Of a stretch of DNA of 64,000 nt, positions 1-10,980 are shown piece by piece. Source of the DNA: Phyto melanocephala (lineage: Eukaryota; Arthropoda; Insecta; Diptera; Rhinophoridae); assembly GCA_941918925.1 (NCBI GenBank), contig OW799237.1, positions 55,168,997-55,232,996 on the forward strand, in the 5' to 3' direction. Position numbers and translations under genes: made by a program. The notes beneath the pieces are model-generated. The model had not been told where the DNA came from. It was given only the letters and a program-made list of their open reading frames with translations, and did no database searches. Numbering within the stretch: position 1 is the first letter of the stretch; each line of letters begins with the position of its first letter.

Positions 1-820
1 ATAACTGGAAGAATCTTGTATGTTTCTTTTTATTCGCATTATATTTCCAGTTGTTTATAAGTCAATGAACATTTGCACTATTTTTTTTCTTGACATCAGC
101 TGTAATTTAAGGTCAGAGATTTACAACATTTGGTTCATTTTATTCATGATAATTGTTCCTACCACGGAAATAATATCTAATATTTATATGCCGATGTAAA
201 GAAAAAAAAAGAGAAAAAAAGGGAAAGGAAAGAAAAGAAAATATATATGTATATATTATAAGGTAATGAAAAATAGATACAATTGATAAATAAACTATTA
301 GTTTTTCTACATTGTGGTGGACACCCTTACAACTCGCTGATTATTTATAGCGAAATTTAAATCGTTTTAAGCCATTTGTACTTATTACAGTATTAATTAG
401 TGACAAAGTTATTTCTAGGGTATAGTGTCACATTATTTTCAATACTAGATTTGTCCGTATACATTTCTAGTGAAGGCCATTGGAACAAACGTTTTCAAAG
501 AAAACCCTTTTGTTGTTTTCTAACCTATATGAACTATATTTCCACCTTGTCGGATAATTTCTTTTCAATTCCATCATTCAGCAAAATAAATATATACTTT
601 TATAGTTCATATTAGTATTGTCGCTTAGTTTTTTGTTCATATTTCATTCAATATATATATTTTATGATACTTTACTAAATTACGCTAAATTTTTTCCATT
701 TTCTATGGGAATTTCCGTATCTGTGCAAAAAATTCATAAGGAATAGAGAATCCTGTATGCAAGTAACATACTCGAATAAACGAATTATATCTTATTATTC
801 GAATCCAATAATACGACAAA
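1..820. other. AT-rich flank upstream of BEL-1; no gene seen
   Basis: I see no supportable gene here. There is a purine-rich tract at about 198-242 (A and G runs). A TGGTGGACACCC string at about 314 could be a primer-binding site just inside a 5' LTR of the BEL-1 element, but I could not match the upstream sequence to a second LTR because the 3' end of BEL-1 is lost. The 5' LTR is therefore not called. The BEL-1 gag start at 821 has a good insect start context (ACAAAATG). Confidence 0.4.
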
Positions 821-1787
821 ATGTCTCTAGATAACTTTATTAGGCTAGCAGATAGCTTAGTAGAGTTTGAAGCTGATTACAACGATAATTGCTACCCTAT
901 AAACTCTCTACATGCACTTGACGTGCATAAATCTGAACTTAAGGCAATTTGGAGTCGTACAAAAACGGCATTTGAAAGGTATCTATGTGATAGAGACAAT
1001 GAAGGAGGTGCTGATAATTCTGATGATGTTGACACTAAGACCCTAAAAATTAAATATAAGAGCACCTATGTTACCTATTGTAACTGTTTAGCGAAGCTTT
1101 CTGAGCATTCCGAAGCTCTTCGTTGTGAGCCTTTTAAGGCGTTTGCCACCCGCAGTAGAAAATTTGACTTCGTCTGCTACACAAAGTCACACATTTCATC
1201 TTCCCCCTTGTGAGATCGAAGTTTTTCAGGGTGACTATAAAGCATGGCCCACCTTTCGCGACCTCTTTACAGTGATGTATGTTCAGAATTCCACATTAAG
1301 TCCAGTAGAGAAACTCTTTCATTTAACCCAGAAAACCTCTGGTGAGGCCAGAGAAATAGTCAAAAATAGCCCATTGACAAATCAAGGATTTGAGCTAGCG
1401 TGGACCAATCTAAATGAACGCTTTCAAAACCGTCGAATTCTAGTCAATGGCCAGCTTAAGATTCTGTTTAATCTGCATAATATTACATCGGAATCAGGAA
1501 AATCTATTCAAAAACTTCAACGAGATATAAATTCAAGCATTTCCATTTTGAAATTGCACGGCATAGATGTGGAAAGTTGGGACAAAATTTTTGTTTTTCT
1601 GTGTTCCAATCGACTTCCTAATTTAACTTTGAACCTATGGGAACAAATTCTACAGGACAAATCTTCCATACCCAAATGGTGCGAATTGGATACATTCTTA
1701 ACCAATCGCTATCGAACTTTAGAATCTGTTTCCGAGATTCGAAATTCTTCTACTGCGAAAAATTCCGAATACAAACCTAAAACTTAA
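821..1787 (+). pseudogene. gag: BEL-1 gag, frameshifted
   Basis: The structural protein of a BEL/Pao element, now broken. The first frame (821-1213) starts MSLDNFIRLADSL and carries the amphipathic N-terminal part. The second frame (from about 1170 to 1787) carries the DUF1759-type core: PPCEIEVFQGDYKAWPTF, then LFHLTQKTSGEAREIVKN, typical of BEL/Pao gag. A frameshift around 1165-1185 joins the two, and a TAA at 1785 separates the core from the zinc-knuckle part, which continues in the same frame from 1800. The start at 821 is supported by context and by matching the expected N-terminus. Family assignment is firm; function is lost. Confidence 0.85.
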
Positions 1788-1799
1788 GTCCCTTCATCC

Positions 1800-4767
1800 A
1801 TGAAGATAAATACTTTTCAGAATAAGATTTCAAGTCCAAAGTGCCCACTGTGCCCAAAAGAGTTTCATGTTATTCGAAAATGCTCTAAATTTCTGAACAT
1901 GAGTATCTCACAACGATTTGATGAGATAAAGAAACAGGGCCTCTGTATCAACTGTTTCTCGAAAACACATTCTATGAGAAATTGTAAGAGTAATAGTGGC
2001 TGTTTTCATTGCAAGAAGAAGCACAATACCCTGCTTCATAGAGCTTCTGATCGTTCCGTGAGAACGTCGGAGGAATCATCAACCAGCCCTAGTTCAAATT
2101 TGAATCCAAATTCTGCTCCATTTACAACAAAAACTAATTCTATTACTATACAGTCCAATCCAAAATCAGATTTGACGACAGTAGGGTCTTGTTTTGCAAT
2201 GAATTCCCAGGGTGTTCTCCTGGGAACGGCGCTAATAGATATTTGCTTTAAGGGTTTAAGATATAGGGCACGAGTTTTACTTGACTCGGGATCTGAGGGT
2301 TCATTTATTTCTGAAAAGCTTTTCAAACTTTTGAAACTTCCTTCAAAACGGACAAACGCTCAGATATCTGGATTGAATAATTCCATATCAGCAAAGGTCA
2401 ATACAGAATGTGCTTTAGAAGTGAGCTCTATTTGGGATGAGGGAGTAAAATTGTGTGTTATAGCACAGGTTGTACCACGCCTATCAAATAATTTGCCATC
2501 GAAAACATACAACGCATCACAATTTACAAATATTCCCAATATTCAACTTGCTGATCCAAAATTGTATGCAAGCTCTAATATCGACATCTTAATTGGTGCC
2601 GACCTTTTCCCTTCGATAATACTTTCTGGTGTCAAGCACCAAATTTGTGGTTCTTTAATGGGCCAGGAAACTATCTTTAGATGGATCCTAACAGGACCTG
2701 TATCTAAAAATGAAACTCTCACCTCTACCATTATCTCATATTTCTGCGAAGTATCACTAGATAAAGCTATTTCACGATTCTGGGAGGTGGAAGATTTGCC
2801 TAAGAAAAATATAACGTCATCGTCCGATAAATTTTGTGAGGATTTATTTAGAAAAACTACTAACAGAAACAAGGACGGTAGATATATAGTTTCTCTCCCA
2901 TTAAAGGAGGGATATCCTGATGAAAAAAACTTAGGTCAATCACGTAAATGTGCAATGGCTCAGTTCTTAAGAAACGAGTCTAGATTAAAACGTTATCCTC
3001 CTTTAAAAACAGAGTATGACAGGGTCCTTAAGGAATATGAAAAATTAGACCACATGTTGAAAGTATACCCACCAGATTCAAGTTCTCCAAACTACTATTT
3101 ACCACACCATGATGTCATAAAACCTGACAGTACTACGACAAAATTACGAGTGGTATTTAATGCCTCCTCACCCTCGTCTAACGGCCTCAGCCTGAATGAT
3201 GTCCTGCACACTGGTCCTGTCTTACAAAGTGATCTAACACTTTTAATTCTTAAGTGGAGATACTTCCAATATGTATATAATGCAGATATCCAAATGATGT
3301 ATCGACAAATCCTCCTTGACCATAAACATACAAAATATCAAATAAATCTTATTTCGAGACAACTCTGATGATATAATACATGATTATGAGCTACAAACCG
3401 TGACATTTGGCGTCAATTGCGCGCCATATTTAGCAATTCGTACACTTTTACAATTAGCTGATGATGTAGCCAATACTTTTCCCCTTGTTAGCAATATCCT
3501 CCGTAACTCAATGTATGTCGATAATGCTTTAGTTGGCGCTTACACAATTCAGGAGGCTATAAAATCTCGAAATGAGCTTATAACTGCTCTCAAGACAGCA
3601 GGATTTTCCCTAAGAAAATGGACTACAAATTCAAAGAAAATTATTTCTGGAATTCAACCTGAACATTTACTGTGGGATGATTTTCTTGAATTCGATGATA
3701 CTAGTTCAGCAAAAACCCTAGGCATTCGATGGAATGCGCGCTCTGATTCTTTCTATTTTGTTTCCAAACCCTTTTTCAAATTAGTCACCTATACCAAAAG
3801 AGAAGTTCTTTCTCAGATTGCCAAATTATTCGATCCTGCTGGATGGCTATCTCCCTGTGTAGTTTTAGCTAAAATCCTAATGCAGAGAATTTGTATAGAG
3901 GGAACAGAGTCCCCAGAGTCATTGGGGAAATGGAAAATTTTCCAATCAAATTACGACGATATTAATCACATACGGATTCCTCGATGGATTAAGTATGTTC
4001 CAAATTCTGTAATCCAATTTCACGCGTTCTGTGATGCCTCAGAAAAGGCATATGCAGCTGTTTTGTACATTCGAATTACCACTGATGACGCGGTATACTG
4101 CCACTTAATAACATCCAAAACAAAAGTGGCACCGGTCAAAACGCTATCCATTCCAAGATTAGAACTTTGCGGTGCAGTTTTACTTACAGAGATGGTAAAT
4201 AATTTACTTCCTAACTTTGATGTAGGAAAATATTCCTTATTTTGTTAAACTGATTCCACAATAGTTCTCTCCTGGTTATCAAAACCTCCATGCTCTTGGT
4301 TGCCATTTGTGGCTAACAGTGTTTCCAAATTAATTCAAATTACTGATACATCGTGCTGGAATCACGTTAGCTCCGAATTTAATCCTGCGGACTTAGCCAG
4401 TCGTGGTCTGTATCCGAAAGAGATTGTAAACAATAATTTGTGGTGGTATGAACCGAGTTGGCTAAAGGATTCTGAAGAAAAATGGCCAAAATTTGAAAAA
4501 CAAAAACTTCCTGAAACCGAAATAGAAAAGAAAAAAGTAGCCGTCTATTTTTGCTACTTCCAAAGTTATGAAGACTTTCTACTTTTGCAAGAGCGATTCG
4601 TGTTATCGCATATATATATCGTTTTTTCTTTCATTCGCATCCAAAATTTCGCTCCACTTTTCAAAAAGACTCAATACATATTTCAAGCTCAGAGCTTAAC
4701 TTCGTTCGTAATCAACTTATTTCCACGTGTCAGAAGGCAAACTTTCCGGATGAGTTTAAAGCTTTAG
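1800..4767 (+). pseudogene. pol: BEL-1 pol: zinc knuckles, protease, RT, RNase H; broken
   Basis: 1800-2040 has Cys/His clusters CPLCPKEFHVIRKC, CINCFSKTHSMRNC and CFHCKKKHNTLLH, the nucleic-acid-binding end of Gag. The protease active site is LLDSGSEGSFIS at about 2278. RT follows, with LRVVFNASSPSSNGLSLND near 3146 and a change of frame near 3365. The RT catalytic motif reads YVDN (about 3515), where BEL/Pao normally has YVDD, so the second Asp is Asn. RNase H shows FHAFCDASEKAYAAVLY at about 4018. A stop at 4246 interrupts it, and the same frame resumes with NPADLASRG near 4381. Coding similarity fades after about 4540. Dead by frameshift, stop and active-site change. Confidence 0.88.
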
Positions 4768-5392
4768 ATTCGGGAGAATCTGTATCCTCAACAAGCTCAA
4801 TTCTTAATCTTAATCCCTTTTTGGACCCAGAAGGAATCATACGATCATGTGGAAGACTTGAAAGATCGCTGGGATTTTCCATATATACAAACATATCCTC
4901 ACTAAAGGATATGTTTGTATTTTCATATGCTTTTCCACCAAAGCCATTCACCTTGAACCCACTACAGATTTGTCCACACCCACTTTTCTTGCCGCATTTA
5001 GTCGATTCACGTCACGCCGTGGCTGTCCATTGTATTTACACTCCGAAAATGGAACGACGTTTGTAGGTGCTTCGAAGGTCCTTGCGCGTTAATTTTTTCA
5101 AGCCTCCCGGGAATTAGTAACTGCTAATTATGCTCACCAGAATCTTTCCTGGCACTTCATTCCTCCAGGAGCTCCCCACATGGGAGGGTTATGGGAAGCT
5201 GGTGTCAAAAGCTTTAAATTCCATTTTCGTAAAGTATGCGGTGGCTTAAAGTACACCTTTGAAAAATTTTCCACTTTGCTTGCTAGGGTAGAAGCTTGTC
5301 TTAATTCGAGACCACTTTCTCCTATTACACAAGATCCTACTGACCTATCTTCCTTAACTCCTGGTCACTTTCTCATAGGTGACGCCTATTGA
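4768..5392 (+). pseudogene. BEL-1 integrase remnants
   Basis: Two integrase pieces in different frames. About 4815-4872 reads DPEGIIRSCGRLERS, the N-terminal integrase segment of BEL/Pao. After a deletion marked by a 14-bp perfect foldback (4885-4920), about 4930-5065 reads on in another frame through a region ending HSENGTTFVGA; the catalytic second Asp seen as SDNG in relatives is Glu here. From about 5130 the C-terminal core continues with PPGAPHMGGLWEAGVKS, containing the catalytic Glu, and LTPGHFLIGDAY. The zinc-binding part and the first catalytic Asp are missing. The sequence stops at 5392 where DINE-1 sequence begins. Confidence 0.8.
4885..4920. repeat. 14-bp perfect foldback at a deletion point in BEL-1
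   Basis: Left arm ATACAAACATATCC (4885-4898), 8-nt loop, right arm GGATATGTTTGTAT (4907-4920). It lies exactly where the integrase N-terminal piece is joined to the core in another frame with sequence missing. Confidence 0.9.
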
Positions 5393-6021
5393 TCCATATC
5401 CATTTTATCCATTTTAGACCGCATAAAGTATATATATTCTAAATTGGGTTTTAATTTTATGACGATCTGTTGAAAGCACGATAGAGCTCGAACCGAAAAA
5501 TTTAGGTTCCTTAAATATTGCCAGAATATTTCTTATACACAAGATTTGTTTGGTATTGAAACTGAGCTAAATCGGAATATTAGAAAGAGAGTTATAGCTC
5601 GAAATGCGAAAAAAGGATAAAAAAACCATGTCCTTCCAACATCGAATAAAATGCAATTGTAAACCTTTTAACGTAGAGGCATGAAATTTCGAATGTATAT
5701 TTTCTGAGTAAAAAAATATTTTTCTCTCAAAATTGCTTAAATCTATGCATTAGGCAAGGAGTTTCAGATCAACATGTACGAAAATTTATACCGCACCGAG
5801 TATTTTTCGGTATATTCAAAATTTAAAACATAATAAAACTAACAAAATTATATGCCCGATTCTAAAATTTTGCAAACATTGCTTTTTGGTCAAAAGATTT
5901 TTTCTAAATAAATGTGACACAATAATAACAAAATAATAAATTCTGTGCTATAAAGTTACATGAAATTGGCGGTGGGTATAAAAGTTTCGGCACAGCCGAA
6001 TATTGTGCTCTTACTTGTTTG
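5393..6021 (+). mobile_element. DINE-1/INE-1-like element, 5' truncated
   Basis: Starts inside the family with CCATTTTAGACCGCATAAAGTATATATATTC and runs to the 3' hairpin TTCGGCACAGCCGAA and CTTACTTGTTT. CACGCCCAC boxes are lost from this copy. Family knowledge: DINE-1/INE-1 are short non-autonomous Helitron/Helentron-type repeats of flies that end in a 3' hairpin, make no target duplication and encode no protein. It adjoins the broken end of BEL-1. Confidence 0.8.
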
Positions 6022-6289
6022 AATAGCCGTCTGCATTAAATTAAAAATAAAGATAGCACAACATAACATGATGAAAGCAAAGACACATGTTGGAAACCAA
6101 AGGATTGGTTCGTTTTTTTATTTCACACTTTCATTACTATTGACATTTTAAAAGTTCCATTTTCTTGAACGCAGCACACTGAAAATCTGAACAATGCATC
6201 AGGTGAACACAGCAGTTGTATGCAAAAGTGAGTAGAAATATATAAGAGATATTGGTATTAATGAGACAGTCTCCCATTCGTCAGAGATT

Positions 6290-7110
6290 GATGTTAGTTT
6301 GCTTATTGAACATTATACTGATATTCCTTTTCCTTCTGTTCAATCTAGATTTTATGATCAAACTTAACCTTTGACTTTATGTAATGAATTTAATCTACAA
6401 TGCCTGGATTAATTTGATGTTATTTGCGCTTTTAATGCAATTAAATCTAATTCAATTGGATTGGATAATATGAACCCTAAGTTTGTTAAAATGTTAATGC
6501 GAATAAATCTATATAAATGTTAATACGTAAGAAAACTTTTCGATTAGATGTCGAGGTAAATATATTTATTAGTGGTTCAAAGATTGATATTGTAGATTCA
6601 GCGCGAAACTTAGGAGTAACGTTTAACAGAACTTTAACTTGGTCAAATCACATTACACAGACTTGTGGTAGAGTATATGGCATGCTGCATAGTGTACGGG
6701 CTACTCAGGACTTTAAGCCTCAGCAAGTGAAAATATTACTTGCAAAAACATATCTATTGCCGACGGTTGTAACTCAAAAGATATGAGAATGCTTACTGTT
6801 ACGTACAATAATATCATTTGCAACATATTTTTTTCAAAAAGATTTGACCATATACCGCAATATTCTTGTCGTTTATTTAATATGTCATTTACAAACTACC
6901 TACAGTTTAAGAACTTAATTTTACTTCATAAAATCATTATATCGAAGGAGACGAAATATCTTTATGAACCTATACAGTTTTCGAGATCTAGCAGAGAAAA
7001 AGTTTAATACAATTTCGTCATCGTGACCATGCTTCCGAATGTCAATACTTTATATCAAGAATACTTTGAAATTTGTTATCGTAATGCAGTTTTTTTCAAT
7101 ATTGCTTATT
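6290..7110 (+). pseudogene. Non-LTR retrotransposon (LINE) RT remnants
   Basis: Three pieces of a LINE ORF2. About 6413-6512 reads FDVICAFNAIKSNSIGLDN followed by MNPKF, the RT segment before the first catalytic motif. About 6517-6786 reads NLGVTFNRTLTWSNHITQT then CGRVYGMLHSVRA, the post-catalytic RT/thumb region. About 6790-7010 has C-terminal sequence (RFDHIPQYSCRLFNMSF). The catalytic YADD region is deleted between the first two pieces. The clade (Jockey/I-like) is uncertain. No target duplication or tail identified. Confidence 0.75.
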
Positions 7111-7811
7111 ACTTTGTTTGAGTTTTTATACTTTCAGGGTTTTTTTTTTATTTTAATTAAATATTATCATATATTATTTATGTAGTTCTTTAAGATTAAA
7201 TACTTTGTTATTCAAAGTCTTACTTAACTAGTCTGATTCTAATACTGAAAATTGTAAGATTCACATTACTTGGTCCACTTGTTGCAATGTAACATACTGA
7301 AAATCACAATAATAAAAGAGATGAGTTGTTACGACAAAAAGAGTTTAAATATCATGTCATGCAAAAAATGCAAGGATGCCAAATATTTTCCCAAAAGTCA
7401 TTACAAAGAAATGGTTGCGTATATGAAAATGTATTTTCATGCTTCTACTGACAGTGAAATTAGTTTAATGGGAGGCTGACACTAAAAATGCCTATGGCTG
7501 CTCAATCATGATTTCTTGTCTAGGATTAGGGTTGCCATTCGTACTGTTTTAAACAGTACATGTACTGTTTTTTGTAATATTTACTGTTATATTTACAATA
7601 CCTAAAACAGTACGAAAAAGTACTGTTTTTGGATAAACATGTATTGAATTTTGTAATTTTTTTGTAGAATGAAACAGGAAAAAATTGTATTGTTAAATGT
7701 GTACAAAAAAAGGATACACGTTAATAATTTATTTTTGAATTAACTTTTTTTGTAAGCATAAATTATTTTCTTTTATATAACTATACCACCTTTACTTGTG
7801 TTGTATAATTA
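7111..7811. other. Unassigned AT-rich stretch with a clustered ACTGTTTT motif
   Basis: No gene. At 7527-7631 the core ACTGTTTT or its reverse complement AAAACAGT occurs about five times around the partial palindrome ACTGTTTTAAACAGT, just after AGGGTTGCCA. The arrangement resembles a hAT end with subterminal repeats, but no partner end was found. The small open frame at 7270-7479 has no recognisable content. Confidence 0.4.
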
Positions 7812-8664
7812 CACTGCTCAGCAGCAAAATCCTCCATTTAATAAAACTATGTGGACTATGTGGATTTTAATGAGCTGAACTCAAGTACGTTGTCGGTTTT
7901 TTTCCATCAGATCGAGATTTTTTTTATGGGCGTAGCAAATTTTTTCCCCTAAATTAGTCAGGTACGGAGATATATTTCATCCTTGAGAACCAGTCATCTG
8001 ATTTTCTAAAATAAAACACCAGAAAATGTGTAATTGAGATTTTAGTTGAATATAGTTTTTCTCTATCTCTTATCGTTTTGGATTTATTCAAAAATTAATG
8101 GAGAAAAAAAAATTTTTCGTGCAAAATTCGTAATATTTTTCAATTTAAAAATGGAATTAAAAAAAATATAAGGAAATATTCCACATTTCAAACTTTTTTC
8201 TGAGTGCTACTTATCTTAGAAAAAAAAAGCCATAATCCATAAAAATCGGTTAAAAAATTTAGATTTTATTGTCAATTTACCGCAGGTACCCAATATTGAC
8301 CAAATACATGTGTAATGCAGCAAACAACGTCAGAGTGGGCGCACTAAAGCGCCTTGTAGCAACAATGAATGACAACTATTTACTTCTATATATTTTCGAA
8401 CAGCAAAATCAAATGCAAGCAAAAAATTTTCAATATTGTAATTTTATAGCAACGCCTCGCATAAAGCACCAACCCTTGTCGTCACCCATAGATTACTTCA
8501 AATTACAATAAAAAATCAAAATATTTACAGACTATTTTATTTAAAAAAACGTAAAATTTTTGGTAATAATTATTAATTCTTTCTTCTACATTATTCAATT
8601 TCGTTTTAAAAACCTCGTCCTTCATAAGCTGTCGTGTTTGTGGACCTACAAATATGCCTTTTTT

Positions 8665-10817
8665 TATACCCGCCACCAAAAATATGGTGGGGGTATATTC
8701 ATTTTGTCATTCCGTTTGTAACACATCGAAATATCCATTTTAGACCCCATAAAGTATATATATTCTGAATCAGGGTTTGATTTGATGACGATCTAGCTAT
8801 GTCCGTCCGTCTGTCCGTCTGTTGAAAGCACGATAGAGGTCGCACCGAAAAAGCTAGGGGGCTCAAATTTTGCCAGAATCTTTCTTATAGACAAGGTTTG
8901 TTTGGTATTGAAAATGGGCTAAATCGGAATATTAGGAAGAGAGTTATAGTTCGAAAAGCAAGAGTAGGTCGAAAAAACCGTGTCCTTCGAACATCGAATA
9001 AAATGGAATTGTGTCTAAACGCATTACCGTAGACTCATGAAACTTCTAATATATATTTCCTGAGTAAAAACAATATTTTTCCCCGAAAATTATCTAATGC
9101 ATTAGGAGGGGAGTTATCGATCAAAATGTACGAAAATTTATACCGCACAGTGTATTTTTCGGTATATTTAAAAACAAAAACGTCATAAAAGCAACAAAGT
9201 TGGATGTACGACTCTGAAATTTTGCATACTTTGCTTTTTGGTGAGACGCTTTTTTGTAACGAAAAATCAATGTGCCACGCCCACTTTTACGCCCACCTCG
9301 CATATAACGTTTTACCTAAAATTCATATTATTTCTCTATTAATAAAGATTTTGGAATAATAAAGGGCTATATTGAAACACCTAAGTTGTACTCATTCGCA
9401 AAAATAACTTTGACACGCCTACTATAACGCCCACTTTTCACGTTATCTACCGTTAATGAAATTTAAAAGCTCATAAAACCGCCAAAATTAGAGGTATGAT
9501 GATCAAATTTGTTTCGTATATCCTTCTTGGCAATGTCATTACTGTGCCAGAAAATTAAGGTGCCACGCCCACCTTCCATATAACGTTTTACCTAAAATTC
9601 ATATAATTTCTCTATTAATAAAGATTTTGAAATAATAAAGGGCTATATTGAAACACCTAAGTTGTACTCATTCGCAAAAACAACTTTGACACGCCTACTA
9701 TAACGCCCACTTTTCACGTTATCTACCGTTAATGAAATTTAAAAGCTCAAAAAACCGCTCAAAAATTAGAGGTATGATGATCAAATTTGCTACGTATATC
9801 CTTCTAATCAATGTAATTGTTGTGCCAAAAAGTTTAGGTGACACGCCTACTTTAACGCCTACCTCCCATATAACGGTTTATCTTAAATTCATGTAATTTC
9901 TCTATTGACAAAGTTTTTGGGAAAATAAAGGACTATATTGAAATATCTAAGTTGTATTTATTAGCAGAAACTTTATTGACACGCCTACTTTAATGCCCAC
10001 TTTCATTGAAAGACTACATTTACAAAAGCATTTTAGTTGCATATCGAAGTTATAAAGGGTGGTTTAATTTTAAGGACCGATGTTGAATTTCAATAAAACA
10101 CAAATTATTTAGGAAATTATTATTATTTCTTTTTGTAATGATAATATTTGTATGGTTCAATTATGTATTTAACAAAGTATCTGCCAAATGCCCCCCTCCT
10201 TCTTTGGGGCCACTCATCTATCTGATGGTCCAAATTTTCAATGACAATGTTGATGCTCAATTGTTGGGCATGATTATGAGGCGATGTTGACTGCTCTTTT
10301 GCCACACTATCGCAAAAACCAGCAGTGGTTCCCATTCAACGAACTAAGAAGGCATTCACAGATTTTCTAACATTTTATACAGACCTGTTTTGCAGAAATT
10401 TAAATATTTTTTACAATTCTCCCGATTGTGTACGAATTTGAACGATTATGTTAATCAAAAGAATTACGAAGTGCATAAAATGCATTTTGATTTAAACACC
10501 TATTTAAAAAAAAACCTAAATAACTTTAAAGCGTTGCTCATTTGCGTATCTTTCCACGGATCAAATTGAGTAAGTTTGAGATTGATAAATGTCAAGTGAA
10601 ATGCAGAAAACAAATTTAAAGACTAGGTGTAGTTCACCTTCAACATGGGCCCTTAAAATGTAACCACCCTCTACAAAGAAAGTGATACATATTTTATTAT
10701 AAAGAGATTATTCCATAGCGATTAACAAAATAATAAATATTGTGCTTTAAATGTACACAAAGTTGGTGGTGGGTATAAAAGATTCGGCACAGCCGAATAT
10801 AGTGCTCTTACTTGTTT
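8665..10817 (+). mobile_element. DINE-1-like element, about 2.15 kb, inserted in copy A
   Basis: Starts in the T run before ATACCCGCCACC, with a 5' inverted box (CCGCCACC...GGTGGGGGTAT), the CCCATAAAGTATATAT tract, the GTCCGTCCGTCTGTCCGTCTG run, several CACGCCCAC boxes and the 3' hairpin GATTCGGCACAGCCGAAT ending in CTTACTTGTTT. The undisturbed target is visible in copy C (GCCTTCTTTTACTTTAGC at about 30845), so insertion was within a T run with no clear target duplication, as expected for Helentron-type elements. Internally a unit of about 280 bp (from about 9290 and about 9570, partly again at about 9850) is tandemly repeated. It carries a mariner-type MITE at 10055-10671. Confidence 0.9.
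10055..10671 (-). mobile_element. Mariner-like deletion derivative (MITE) nested in DINE-1
   Basis: 617 bp between TA dinucleotides, with terminal repeats AAGGGTGGTT... and ...AACCACCCTC extending imperfectly through the TTTTAAGGRCC region. Its minus strand keeps both ends of a Tc1/mariner-type transposase: an N-terminal helix-turn-helix part (clearer in the 15375 copy) and a C-terminal part, with the catalytic centre deleted. The same element sits at the same site in the DINE-1s at 15229-17348 and 52930-54461. Confidence 0.85.
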
Positions 10818-10937
10818 ACTTTAGCATCTCTGATTCTAGGAAATTTGCCCTTAATGTATAGAAAGCCTTCACCGTCCTTGTTTATTGCTTTAACAAAATT
10901 TTCATTAGGCCTAGCTTTATATGAAGAGAAGGCAGAA

Positions 10938-10980
10938 GCTATATATACCCTTGTGCACCACAGGTGAAGGGTATAAAAAT
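10938..10980 (-). repeat. DINE-1 terminal fragment
   Basis: About 40 bp (TATACCCTTGTGCACCACAGG and on) that is the reverse complement of the start of the short DINE-1 type at 55363. It marks the broken end of copy A. From 10981 to 11449 I see no further features. Confidence 0.55.

Larger units (their letters stand above)
821..5392 (+). mobile_element. BEL-1: decayed BEL/Pao LTR retrotransposon, 3' truncated
   Basis: Seen: gag with a DUF1759-like region, three zinc-knuckle-like Cys/His clusters, aspartic protease, reverse transcriptase, RNase H, and integrase fragments, in the order typical of BEL/Pao (PR-RT-RH-IN). The reading frame is broken by a frameshift near 1170, a stop at 1785, a frameshift near 3365, a stop at 4246 and further breaks in the integrase part. 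The 3' end stops at 5392, where DINE-1 sequence begins, so no 3' LTR remains. Family knowledge: BEL/Pao normally encode one long Gag-Pol polyprotein flanked by LTRs. The copy is dead. Confidence 0.9.
7812..10945 (-). mobile_element. Transposon family ABC, copy A (3' coding part, split by DINE-1)
   Basis: Begins CACTGCTCAGCAGCAAAATC at 7812 next to a TTA that fits a 3-bp TWA target site. The about 480-bp outer inverted repeat (7812-8290) matches both ends of copy C and the right end of copy B. The interior runs in minus coding orientation through GIFVGPQ and LMKDE and is interrupted at 8665-10817 by a DINE-1. It resumes at 10818 and breaks off near 10945, so the other terminal repeat and the N-terminal coding half are lost. 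The superfamily is not assigned (see copy C). Confidence 0.8.
8560..10945 (-). pseudogene. Family ABC transposase-like remnant, copy A
   Basis: Two short minus-strand coding pieces flank the inserted DINE-1. About 10940-10818 corresponds to the LGLMKNFVKAINKDG and RNKFPRIRDAK region of copy C. About 8660-8570 corresponds to GIFVGPQ, LMKDEVF and KTKLN. Together they are roughly 70 codons of the C-terminal half. The zinc-finger N-terminus is absent, and so is the SHLDFFP/EEHGERFHQD block seen in copy B. Confidence 0.7.

Noticed and set aside
9121..9303. Minus-strand frame of 60 codons (and its twin at 16715-16897)
   Set aside because: Lies inside DINE-1 repeats, appears only because the repeat happens to be open there, and has no domain; DINE-1s are not known to encode proteins.
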